Source: CAZWAP01 sp964632005 (GTDB taxonomy: Bacteria; Planctomycetota; Phycisphaerae; Sedimentisphaerales; Anaerobacaceae). Taken from it: a DNA stretch of 9,801 bases. Shown here one piece after another: positions 1 through 5,718 of this stretch (positions are counted from its first letter, which is position 1; the number at the start of each line of letters is the position of its first letter). Location: the NCBI GenBank assembly GCA_964632005.1, contig CAZWAP010000067.1:1-9801 (forward strand), written 5' to 3'. The notes under the pieces are model-generated. The model did not search any database. It had not been told where the DNA came from and was given only the letters and a program-made list of their open reading frames with translations. Position numbers and translations under genes: made by a program.

Positions 1-41
1 CGCAGCGGAATTGCCAGTCCGAGTTGATGCGGGTGTTAGGC
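1..41 (-). repeat. Partial attC-like recombination site
   Basis: Read on the minus strand the segment begins with GCCTAAC (R'' core) and, after a short spacer, continues with TCAACTCGGACTGGCAA. This resembles the L'' arm of known attC sites, such as the Vibrio repeats, which carry a TCAA...GGACTG pattern. attC sites are imperfect palindromes of about 60-140 bases that fold as single strands. Here only one arm is present, so the matching L' and R' boxes should lie just outside the left edge. Because the site is palindromic, orientation cannot be settled from one arm. Confidence 0.6.
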
Positions 42-79
42 GTCATTTGGCATCACTCCGGTTTACGTAATCTTTCGAT

Positions 80-292
80 CTACCTTTTTTCTTCGAGGGC
101 TTTTCGCTTGAAATAGAAGTCTATCCGGCTTTCAGCACCCGTAAGAAATAGAACCAACAAAGTAGATATTGGTGCTGCGAACCAGAGGATTAGGAGGAAT
201 AACTCCTTTCCTTCTGGGGCACCTTTAGCGGCTAAGAGAAAAACCAGCGTCACGGGCAATAGCAGGTTCAAACTAATTGCGGCCCACTTCAT
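80..292 (-). CDS. Small two-helix membrane protein (cassette gene)
   Basis: Seventy residues, function not recognised. The chain is almost entirely two hydrophobic segments, roughly residues 4-22 and 31-51, joined by a short polar turn (KGAPEGKE). A charged, basic tail (about 55-70, ending KRKALEEKR) probably faces the cytoplasm and would put both ends inside. There is no lipobox or cleavage site. The ATG is supported by AAGGAG ending 5 bases upstream. The stop is TAG. The gene sits between two integron core sites and a promoter candidate reads into it from 398-370. Base composition is more A+T-rich than the neighbouring genes, as expected for acquired DNA. Integron cassettes often encode small membrane proteins of unknown role, including toxin-antitoxin, transport and resistance functions, but nothing here points to one of them. 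Confidence 0.75.
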   Translation of the reverse strand: MKWAAISLNLLLPVTLVFLLAAKGAPEGKELFLLILWFAAPISTLLVLFLTGAESRIDFYFKRKALEEKR

Positions 293-305
293 ATTTTCTC
301 CTTGC

Positions 306-323
306 GCCTAACTTGTTATTCTA
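306..323 (-). other. attI-like cassette insertion boundary
   Basis: The minus strand reads GAATAACAAGTTAGGC here. GTTAGGC is a perfect GTTRRRY core, and the A-rich AACAA run directly before it resembles the end of the class 1 integron attI site (AAAACAAAGTTAGGC, from general knowledge). No RYYYAAC partner or palindrome lies in the next 150 bases to the right, so this is not a complete attC. It therefore looks like an attI or a secondary site where a cassette entered. The recombination point in this family is between G and TT. Confidence 0.45.
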
Positions 324-369
324 CACAATCTCCGTCATTGTGAGTAAACTCATAGGCCGGTCTTTATGC

Positions 370-398
370 TTTGTATCATGCAAGTCCGCACTTGTCAA
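370..398 (-). promoter_or_regulatory. Sigma70-type promoter reading into the cassette
   Basis: On the minus strand a perfect -35 box TTGACA (398-393) is followed by 17 bases and TACAAA (375-370), four of six matches to TATAAT. Transcription would begin near 363 and reach the cassette boundary after about 50 bases. Position and direction match the Pc promoter that expresses cassette arrays. This is the only exact TTGACA with 17-base spacing that I found in the window. Confidence 0.5.
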
Positions 399-572
399 TA
401 CAAAATGCGGGAAAATGAATTGACTGGAATCGGCGTAGCGACTAATCTAACCACTGAATATGGATGTTATGGAGCTTGTATCTAATCAAAAGTCTGGATA
501 TGAGTGGAGATGAGGAGAAGCCGCCTGCGGGTCGTCGCCGGCTGAAAAAACAGTGAGGTTTGCCCGGCCGAC
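399..572. other. A+T-rich intergenic stretch with no gene
   Basis: I see no convincing reading frame, RNA gene or complete attC in this stretch. It is where a divergent integrase gene would begin in a canonical integron, but far too short to hold one. A G+C-rich partly self-complementary piece (516-543, arms AGCCG and CGGCT) lies near the right end; it has no downstream T-run on either strand, so I do not call it a terminator. Confidence 0.5.
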
Positions 573-575
573 GTG

Positions 576-581
576 TATAAT
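576..581 (+). promoter_or_regulatory. -10 box (TATAAT) of the 630-1211 gene
   Basis: A perfect TATAAT is present. No good -35 box lies at 16-18 bases. Transcription would start near 588, downstream of the GTG (573) and ATG (582) start candidates of the open frame. This argues that the true start is the ATG at 630, giving a leader of about 42 bases. The preceding GCCCGGCCG resembles the sequence before the TATAAT at 9783. Confidence 0.45.
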
Positions 582-629
582 ATGGTCTGGGATCTGGAGA
601 ACCGGAAGTTGGTTGCAGGATTCGGGCTT

Positions 630-1211
630 ATGGAACTACCGAAATTGGAAAAACCTGAGAGGTACGTCGGTCTGTACATCTTCGATTTCGGCGGCCACAC
701 CGCCGTCGGCTTTACCGCCCAGGAGGTCGCCGAGCTTCTCGAGAGCGAAAGGTACGGGCACGGCAAGGTCTACAAGATCCACAGGGCGTACCCCGACGGC
801 ACGCTCGAGCTAAAGGGCGTTCCTGCGGAGCTCTTCCAGCTCGAGGCTGGCCTGTTTTTCTACTCCAGCGATCTTGAGACCGCCAGGGAGGACTTCAAAC
901 GGCTGGTCGAGCTGGCGGTTACAGCCGCTCCGCCCTGTCGTGCGAAGGTGCATCTTGCCAAGTATGACGACGACAAGTTTCTCGTCGCCCTCATCTACCC
1001 GGCCGAGTACGACGACGAGGTCAGCGCCTGGCTGCTCGAGCAGGGTTACAAGACAGGCGGCGCAGCCGAAGGCGGAACCGGCGCGGTCCAGAGATACTAT
1101 GCCGCCAAGGTGGAAGTCCTCGAACGGCATCAGTTGTTTAGCCGGCCCGATATGATAAGTCGAACCGGCGAAGAACTGCTCGCCTCGTTAAAGTCAGCCG
1201 TCCAAAGGTAG
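630..1211 (+). CDS. Conserved-looking protein of unknown function
   Basis: A 193-residue soluble protein that I do not recognise. I chose ATG 630 because AGGA (617-620) lies 9 bases upstream and because a TATAAT box (576-581) would start transcription after the earlier GTG and ATG candidates, which would make a 212-residue protein. There is no signal peptide or membrane segment. The chain looks like an alpha/beta fold: a hydrophobic strand near the N-terminus (YVGLYIFDFG), a helix (AQEVAELLESERYG), a central FKRLVELAV helix, a strand-like segment (KFLVALIYPAEYDDE) and a charged C-terminal helix. It is acidic overall, with a DDD and a YDDE cluster, but these do not form a catalytic motif I can name. 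Codon use has the G/C-rich third positions of its neighbours, which supports real coding. It may share a transcript with the two genes that follow, since no terminator is visible after it. Confidence 0.7.
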   Translation: MELPKLEKPERYVGLYIFDFGGHTAVGFTAQEVAELLESERYGHGKVYKIHRAYPDGTLELKGVPAELFQLEAGLFFYSSDLETAREDFKRLVELAVTAAPPCRAKVHLAKYDDDKFLVALIYPAEYDDEVSAWLLEQGYKTGGAAEGGTGAVQRYYAAKVEVLERHQLFSRPDMISRTGEELLASLKSAVQR

Positions 1212-1264
1212 CTTCCGCTGGAGTCGTGAATCGGTTGGTTTCGGCGGGGTACGGTGTATGAATT

Positions 1265-1474
1265 ATGGGCATCAGGGGTAAGGCCAGCTCGTTTGTTGGT
1301 TCGCTTGCGGGGTGTTTGCTTTGCTTATTCGGCAAGGCTCGGGTTGACCCCACGGCTGAGGACCTTGAGCGCGCCGACTTCAAGACCAGCACCCAGCGCC
1401 TGGGCATCCGCTTTACCGAGAGGATTCGCGATGTCTTTCGTTTCAAGTGGATTCGCAAGAGGCACGGCAGTTGA
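1265..1474 (+). CDS. Small basic protein, function unknown
   Basis: Sixty-nine residues beginning at ATG 1265, 53 bases after the preceding stop. Residues 8-23 are hydrophobic (SSFVGSLAGCLLCLFG), and LAGC at 14-17 matches a lipobox. The region before it is very short for a lipoprotein signal, so it may simply be a membrane-touching helix. The C-terminal two thirds are polar, with a basic end (about residues 51-67, RFTERIRDVFRFKWIRKR) that is likely amphipathic or nucleic-acid/membrane binding. The ribosome binding site is weak (GGGG about 15 bases upstream), which lowers confidence. Codon use fits coding sequence in this frame better than in the overlapping ones. It lies 125 bases before nrdJ on the same strand and could be co-transcribed. 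I know of no function. Confidence 0.55.
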   Translation: MGIRGKASSFVGSLAGCLLCLFGKARVDPTAEDLERADFKTSTQRLGIRFTERIRDVFRFKWIRKRHGS

Positions 1475-1599
1475 GTGGATCGCGGGGGGGGTGCTTTTGC
1501 CGGCCTTGGACTTCATCTTGATTTGGCAGTTTTCTTGGCTTAATTGTATGCGTCGGTGCGGCCGGATTTTTGAGGCTTGAGCTGATTTTAAGGTCTGGG

Positions 1600-3450
1600 A
1601 TGTCCGATGCGATGTTTGAAAATCCGCCTGGTGAGCCGCCTGCGTTAACCCCCAATGCCCTTGCCGTGCTGCGAAGCAGATACCTGATAAAGGACGAAAA
1701 GGGCAGGTGCATCGAAACGCCCGCGGAGATGTTCAGCAGGCTTGCGGGCGTCGTCGCTGGTGCCGAAGCTGCCTACGGGGCCTCGAAGACCGAGCTACGG
1801 AGCTGGCACAAGAGATATTACGAGCTGATGGCATCGCTGAAGTTTTTGCCCAACTCGCCGGCCCTTATGAACGCCGGCCGGCGCGGGATGCTCAGCGCCT
1901 GTTTCGTCCTGCCCGTCGAGGACAGCATCGAGGGCATTTTCGAGGCCGTCAAGCAGACCGCTCTCATCCAGCAGGCCGGCGGCGGCACAGGGTTCTCCTT
2001 CGACAGGTTAAGGCCGACCGGCGACCGGGTCGCCTCCAGCGGGGGCACAACCTCCGGGCCCATCAGCTTCTGGCACGTCTTCTCGCAGACCACCGAGGCC
2101 ATCCAGCAGGGTGCGTTCCGCCGGGGCGCAAATATGGGTATGATGAGCGTCGAGCACCCCGACATCCTCAAATTCCTCTATGCAAAGCAAAACCTCAAGG
2201 CCTTTACCAACTTCAACATCTCCGTTAAAGTCACCGACTCCTGGATGAAAAAGGTTCTGCGGTCCCGCTGCTCCCTGCACCTTGTGACAAATCCCCGGAC
2301 CGGGCTAAGATATCTGCTGCCCAGGGATCTCAACCCTGCCGACTACACGATAGACGACCTCCACCAAGTGCCCCCTGGTCGGACGGTGGGGCCTCGCTTG
2401 CCCGCAGAGCTGGTCGGCCGATTCTATACCGTCGGCGATATATGGCAGGCGCTGGTCCGCTGCGCCCATGCGACCGGCGAGCCGGGCCTGGTCTTCATCG
2501 ACCGCATCAACCGGGACAATCCCACGCCCGCGCTCGGCGCCATCGAAGCTACCAACCCGTGCGGCGAGCAACCCCTGCTGCCCTACGAAGCCTGTACTCT
2601 CGGCAGCATCAATCTTACGAAGTTCGTAGAGTTCCCGGAACGCCAGATCAATTGGCGCGGCCTGGCCGAGACTGTCGCCCTTGCCGTGCGGTTCCTCGAC
2701 AACGTTGTGGATGCGTGCAACTACCCTGTTGAACAAAGTGCGCGCCTGGCCCTGGCGAATCGAAAGATAGGTCTTGGCGTAATGGGTTTTGCCGATACGC
2801 TTTTGGAGCTTGGCATTGCGTACGATTCAAGAGTCGCCGTTCGGTTCGGGTCTGAAGTTATGGAGTTTATAAATCAGCATGCTCACCGGGCCTCTGCCGA
2901 GTTGGCGGGCCTGCGGGGCCCTTTTCCGAACTGGGAGCAGAGCACCTGGCGACAAAAGAATCAGAAGCTCCGCAACGCCGCGGTTACCTGCATAGCGCCA
3001 ACCGGCACGATCAGCATAATTGCCGGCTGTTCCTGCGGTATCGAGCCGATCTATTCGCTGGTCTTTGTCCGGCAGGTACTCGGCGGCAAGAAGCTGCTCG
3101 AGGTAAATCCGATTTTCAAGCAGGTCGGGCGGGAGCGTGGCTTCTACAGCAAGAAGCTTGAGAAGCGGATCGCCGCGACCGGCAGCATCCAGGGTATAAC
3201 GGAGATCCCCGCGAAGATTCGCAGGGTGTTCAAGTGCGCCTATGACATTGAGCCGCGCTGGCATATCCGCATGCAGGCCGCCTTCCAGGACCACTGCGAC
3301 GCGGCCGTCAGCAAGACGATAAATCTGCCCGCCGATGCTACGGCTGCTGAGGTCGATCGAGCCTACAAGACTGCCTACCGCCTGGGCTGCAAGGGCATCA
3401 CTGTTTACCGCCGAACCTCCCGCCCCGCCGAACCGATGACCCTTGTCTAA
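1600..3450 (+). CDS. nrdJ: Adenosylcobalamin-dependent (class II) ribonucleotide reductase, short form
   Basis: Makes deoxyribonucleotides by radical reduction of ribonucleotides, using adenosylcobalamin and no oxygen; cytoplasmic. Start ATG 1600 follows AAGG (1590-1593) by 6 bases and gives 616 residues; a TTG at 1570 would add ten residues. Conserved parts in order: NSPALMNAG (85-93); LSACF with redox cysteine C101; the QQAGGGTGFSF loop (124-134); NPCGE (319-323) with the thiyl-radical C321 plus N319 and E323; C332 in ACTLGS, the partner of C101 (11-residue spacing, as in the Thermotoga enzyme); the APTGTIS phosphate-binding loop (467-473); and GCKGITVYR near the end. No N-terminal ATP-cone is present. 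The protein stops about 12 residues after GCKGITVYR and so lacks the usual C-terminal cysteine pair that re-reduces C101-C332. No small subunit (NrdB) or activase is nearby, consistent with class II. Confidence 0.95.
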   Translation: MSDAMFENPPGEPPALTPNALAVLRSRYLIKDEKGRCIETPAEMFSRLAGVVAGAEAAYGASKTELRSWHKRYYELMASLKFLPNSPALMNAGRRGMLSACFVLPVEDSIEGIFEAVKQTALIQQAGGGTGFSFDRLRPTGDRVASSGGTTSGPISFWHVFSQTTEAIQQGAFRRGANMGMMSVEHPDILKFLYAKQNLKAFTNFNISVKVTDSWMKKVLRSRCSLHLVTNPRTGLRYLLPRDLNPADYTIDDLHQVPPGRTVGPRLPAELVGRFYTVGDIWQALVRCAHATGEPGLVFIDRINRDNPTPALGAIEATNPCGEQPLLPYEACTLGSINLTKFVEFPERQINWRGLAETVALAVRFLDNVVDACNYPVEQSARLALANRKIGLGVMGFADTLLELGIAYDSRVAVRFGSEVMEFINQHAHRASAELAGLRGPFPNWEQSTWRQKNQKLRNAAVTCIAPTGTISIIAGCSCGIEPIYSLVFVRQVLGGKKLLEVNPIFKQVGRERGFYSKKLEKRIAATGSIQGITEIPAKIRRVFKCAYDIEPRWHIRMQAAFQDHCDAAVSKTINLPADATAAEVDRAYKTAYRLGCKGITVYRRTSRPAEPMTLV

Positions 3451-3569
3451 GACAAAACCAGCCTGGGATTATCGGCCTGAGGGCCTGAATCGTCCCACCG
3501 GCGGCGTGTGGCGGGGAGCTTCTGGCTCCGGCTCATTCGCAGGACAGGCAGTACTTATCGGTCCGGAGG

Positions 3570-3713
3570 CCGGAAAAAAGCGAACTTTTTCGATGCTCCG
3601 GGCGTATCAAAAAGCGGCCAGGCAAATAATAAGGGATCTTCGTGCTAAAGTGGCACATTTGTGCCTGCCGATAAGATAAGGTACCGGAAAAGATTTTTCT
3701 CCCCTCCGGAAAA
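3570..3713 (+). repeat. Three copies of CCGGAAAA
   Basis: The 8-base word CCGGAAAA occurs at 3570-3577, 3684-3691 and 3706-3713, all on the same strand. The last copy overlaps the start of the terminator stem. Three identical copies in 144 bases exceed chance expectation, but there is no palindromic shape that would identify a protein binding site. Confidence 0.4.
3652..3665. repeat. Perfect inverted repeat GGCACA-TT-TGTGCC
   Basis: Two exact 6-base arms separated by TT give a 14-base near-palindrome, the size of a dimeric-repressor operator. It lies 7 bases before a possible -10 box (TAAGAT, 3672-3677). It could also fold as a tiny hairpin in the nrdJ 3' UTR, although a 2-base loop is unfavourable. 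No regulator gene is in the window. Confidence 0.4.
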
Positions 3714-3750
3714 CATCGAGCGGCGAGAGTTGCTCGATGTTTTCTTTTTT
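3710..3750 (+). terminator. Rho-independent terminator
   Basis: A perfect 12-base stem (AAAACATCGAGC at 3710-3721 with GCTCGATGTTTT at 3732-3743) encloses a 10-base loop, and CTTTTTT follows directly (3744-3750). On the minus strand there is no T-run after the stem, so it works for + strand transcripts. It ends transcription coming from nrdJ or from a small RNA in the gap, and separates this unit from polX. Confidence 0.85.
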
Positions 3751-3837
3751 GCGTGGCCGATCCTCTTTGCCGCCGCCGAGCCGCCAATCAGGCCCGTCCA
3801 ACCTCTCAAATGGTCTATGTTTTCCCAGGCGTAGGGA

Positions 3838-3843
3838 TATAAT
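3838..3843 (+). promoter_or_regulatory. polX -10 box (TATAAT), leaderless arrangement
   Basis: A perfect TATAAT ends 7 bases before the polX ATG at 3851. With the usual distance from -10 box to start site, transcription would begin at or within one or two bases of the A of ATG. No clear -35 box lies 16-18 bases upstream, and no Shine-Dalgarno sequence fits between box and ATG. Confidence 0.5.
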
Positions 3844-3850
3844 CGAACGC

Positions 3851-5590
3851 ATGCAGAGCAACGCCGTGCTAAGTGAAATCTTCGGCCAGATGGCCGACAT
3901 AATGGAAATCCTCGGCGAGGATCGTTTTCGCGTGAACACCTACCGCAAGGCCGCCAGGATCATCGCTGAGATCCCAGGTGATATCGAGGGTATGCTTGCG
4001 GACGGTCGGCTGGCCAAGATCCCTGGTATAGGCAAATCGACTCTGGCCAAGATAGAGGAGTTTATCAAGACCGGCTCAGTTAGCGCCCACCAGGAGCTGC
4101 TCGCCAGGATCCCGCCGGACCTGCTTAAGTTGCTCGAGGTACCCGGTATCGGCCCAAAGGGCGTAAAGGCCGTCTATGAGGGGCTAAACGTCACGAACAT
4201 ATCCGGCCTCAAAGAGGCGGTCGAGTCTGGCGCCCTGGCGAGCCTGCCGGGTTTTGGAGAAAAAAAGGCTGCTGCCATCGGCAGGGGCATCGAGTTCCTC
4301 GAAAAATCCACCGGCAGGATCCGCCTCGACCAGGCCCTGGAGGCCGCTGAGATGGTTACCTCTTCCCTTCTGTCCTTCAGTGAGCTTTTGCCCATCCAGA
4401 CCGCCGGCTCGCTGCGCCGAAGGGCCGAGACCATCGGCGATGTTGACATCCTCGTCGCCGCACCCGCGGGCGGTTCTTCCCGCCGGGTCGTCGAGGCGTT
4501 CACCCAGGCGGGGTTTGTCCGGCAAGTCCTTGCCGCCGGCCCCACAAAAGGCTCGGCCCTGATCGAGACAACTACGGGGGCGGTCCAGGTGGATGTCCGC
4601 GTGGTGCCCGAGCAGAGCTTTGGAGCGGCGTCACAGTACTTCACCGGGTCAAAGCAACATAACGTGCGTCTGCGAGAAATCGCAGTGAAGGCGAAGCTCA
4701 AGCTGAACGAGTACGGGCTATTCAAAGGCAAGAAGATGATTGCCGGCAGGTACGAGGAGGAGATATATGAGAAGCTGGGCCTGGACTACATTTCGCCGCT
4801 GCTGCGTGAGGACCGCGGCGAGGTGGAGGCTGCCATCGAACACCGCCTGCCCGACCTGGTCGAGTTCAGCCAGATAAAGGGCGACTTCCATATACACAGC
4901 AACGCCTCCGACGGCGACTCTGACATCGCCGAACTTGCGCGTGCTGCCCGCGAGCTCGGCTACAGCTTCATCTGCATCACCGACCATTCCCGTTCCTCGG
5001 CGATCGCCAACGGCCTGACAGCGGCCCGGCTTTCCCGCCAGATCAAGGAAATCCGAACCTTGAACCGGAAAATCAAGGGGATTACCATTCTCGCCGGGGC
5101 CGAGGTCGATATCCTGGCCGACGGCTCCCTCGATTTCGACGATGAGCTACTCGCCGAGCTCGATTTTGTCATCGCGGCCATACACTCCGGGCTTGGCAGC
5201 GACCGAAAGAAGGTTACCACCCGCACCCTCAGGGCGATGGACAACCCTTACGTCAACTGTATCGCGCATCCGACGGGCAGGCTGATCGGCCAGCGAGAGG
5301 CTATGGACCTTGATATCGCCGCTGTTATCGAGCACGCCGCCCGGACCGGCACCGCGCTCGAAGTAAATGCCAACCCCTACAGGCTCGACCTCAAAGACGT
5401 CCACTGCAAGATGGCGATCGAGGCCGGCGTCAAGCTCGCGATCGGTACCGACGCCCACAGCGTTGTCGGCCTTGGGCTGATAGGGTTCGGCGTCACAACC
5501 GCTGCGAGAGGCTGGGCCACAAAGGCCGATGTGCTCAACACATTCACGGTCAGCCAGATCAAGAAATTCGTCAAGATGAAAAGACCCTGA
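3851..5590 (+). CDS. polX: DNA polymerase/3'-5' exonuclease PolX with PHP domain
   Basis: A family X repair polymerase of 579 residues, the usual bacterial PolX length, acting in gap filling during base excision repair. Upstream frame to 3737 is open but lies in the terminator, so ATG 3851 is the start. Order of domains: an 8-kDa-like helical region (1-50); helix-hairpin-helix motifs around IPGIGKST (57-64) and VPGIGPKG (97-104); a third loop, LPGFGEKKA (132-140); the polymerase palm with GSLRR (186-190) and metal-binding D197, D199 (GDVDI) and D248 (VQVDVR); then a C-terminal PHP phosphoesterase domain (about 340-579). Metal ligands of the PHP domain are all visible: H347 and H349 (FHIHS), D354, D378-H379 (TDHS), E418, H445 (AIHSG), H473 (AHPTGR), D534 and H536 (TDAH). 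Both activities therefore look intact. It is transcribed from its own promoter after a strong terminator. Confidence 0.95.
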   Translation: MQSNAVLSEIFGQMADIMEILGEDRFRVNTYRKAARIIAEIPGDIEGMLADGRLAKIPGIGKSTLAKIEEFIKTGSVSAHQELLARIPPDLLKLLEVPGIGPKGVKAVYEGLNVTNISGLKEAVESGALASLPGFGEKKAAAIGRGIEFLEKSTGRIRLDQALEAAEMVTSSLLSFSELLPIQTAGSLRRRAETIGDVDILVAAPAGGSSRRVVEAFTQAGFVRQVLAAGPTKGSALIETTTGAVQVDVRVVPEQSFGAASQYFTGSKQHNVRLREIAVKAKLKLNEYGLFKGKKMIAGRYEEEIYEKLGLDYISPLLREDRGEVEAAIEHRLPDLVEFSQIKGDFHIHSNASDGDSDIAELARAARELGYSFICITDHSRSSAIANGLTAARLSRQIKEIRTLNRKIKGITILAGAEVDILADGSLDFDDELLAELDFVIAAIHSGLGSDRKKVTTRTLRAMDNPYVNCIAHPTGRLIGQREAMDLDIAAVIEHAARTGTALEVNANPYRLDLKDVHCKMAIEAGVKLAIGTDAHSVVGLGLIGFGVTTAARGWATKADVLNTFTVSQIKKFVKMKRP

Positions 5591-5672
5591 TGCACGAGGT
5601 ACAAAGCGCCGGTTCAGGGATTCTGCTGACATCGCGGCGAAAGTACCGAATCAGCGGAAAGAATTCGTGCAT
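5590..5672 (+). other. Nested inverted repeats, possible structured RNA after polX
   Basis: Three helices nest in order: ATGCACGA (5590-5597) with TCGTGCAT (5665-5672), 8 pairs; directly adjacent GGTAC (5598-5602) with GTACC (5643-5647); then CGCCG (5607-5611) with CGGCG (5635-5639), leaving a 23-base loop. A 17-base bulge (5648-5664) contains GAATC and TCAGC, which can pair with GATTC or GCTGA in the loop. A competing hairpin CGGAAA (5655-5660) with TTTCCG (5673-5678) would sequester the outer 3' arm. No T-run follows, so it is not an ordinary terminator. It begins at the last base of the polX stop and lies 46 bases before the next gene. Confidence 0.35.
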
Positions 5673-5718
5673 TTTCCGTTTAGATGTTTGATAGTCCTTG
5701 TGATTCAGGTTCCCGAGA

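Larger units (their letters stand above)
1..312 (-). mobile_element. Integron-type gene cassette, incomplete at the left edge
   Basis: On the minus strand this segment has the parts of an integron cassette in the right order. It starts at GTTAGGC (312-306), which fits the GTTRRRY core site. Thirteen bases later a small gene begins after an AAGGAG ribosome binding site. The gene ends at 80, and 38 bases further on GCCTAAC (41-35) fits RYYYAAC, the first core site of attC, followed by an attC-like arm. Cassettes are normally one short promoterless gene plus one attC, as here. The rest of the attC and any further cassettes lie outside the window. The two 7-base core sites are exact reverse complements. 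G+C is visibly lower than in the neighbouring chromosomal genes. Alternative: a + strand array that ends at base 41, with the GCCTAAC at 306 being chance; this leaves the gene spacing and promoter unexplained. Confidence 0.6.
3451..3850. other. Intergenic region between nrdJ and polX
   Basis: Four hundred bases without a gene I can support. A TTG-initiated frame (3443-3679, 78 codons) has no recognisable content and no ribosome binding site. The stretch holds a small hairpin (GGAGC/GCTCC, about 3515-3530), the palindrome at 3652-3665, three copies of CCGGAAAA, the terminator at 3710-3750 and the polX -10 box at 3838-3843. The part before the terminator could be a long nrdJ 3' UTR or could include a small RNA that starts after the palindrome (TAAGAT at 3672-3677 is a possible -10) and ends at the terminator. 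Confidence 0.6.

Noticed and set aside
463..475. GATGTTATGGAGC, identical to a 13-base piece of the class 1 integron 5' conserved segment near attI1
   Set aside because: It is on the + strand, opposite to the orientation needed for the leftward cassette, and the bases on both sides do not match attI1. Most likely chance.
516..543. Terminator with arms AGCCG/CGGCT
   Set aside because: The stem is short, the loop long, and there is an A-run rather than a T-run downstream; on the minus strand the T-run precedes the stem.
482..766. 94-codon minus-strand frame opposite the start of the 630-1211 gene
   Set aside because: It is antisense to a better-supported gene, rich in serine and arginine as antisense shadows are here, and has no ribosome binding site.
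1484..1491. Run of eight G bases, a possible sequencing slip or phase-variable tract
   Set aside because: It falls after the stop of the 69-residue gene and before nrdJ, so a length change would not alter either protein.
1518..1549. Promoter for nrdJ (TTGATT or TTGGCA with TAATTG or TTGTAT)
   Set aside because: No pairing gives both a reasonable -10 match and 16-18 base spacing.
1475..1599. Cobalamin riboswitch or NrdR box before nrdJ
   Set aside because: I looked for a B12-box-like segment and for NrdR-type repeats in this gap and before the small gene and found neither.
3443..3679. 78-codon frame starting with TTG and overlapping the nrdJ stop
   Set aside because: No ribosome binding site, no recognisable motif, no cysteine pair that could represent the missing nrdJ tail, and composition typical of chance frames in this G+C-rich DNA.
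3737..3850. N-terminal extension of PolX by 38 residues from ATG 3737
   Set aside because: The codons lie in the terminator stem and the promoter region, and the residues do not resemble PolX. The family N-terminus fits ATG 3851.
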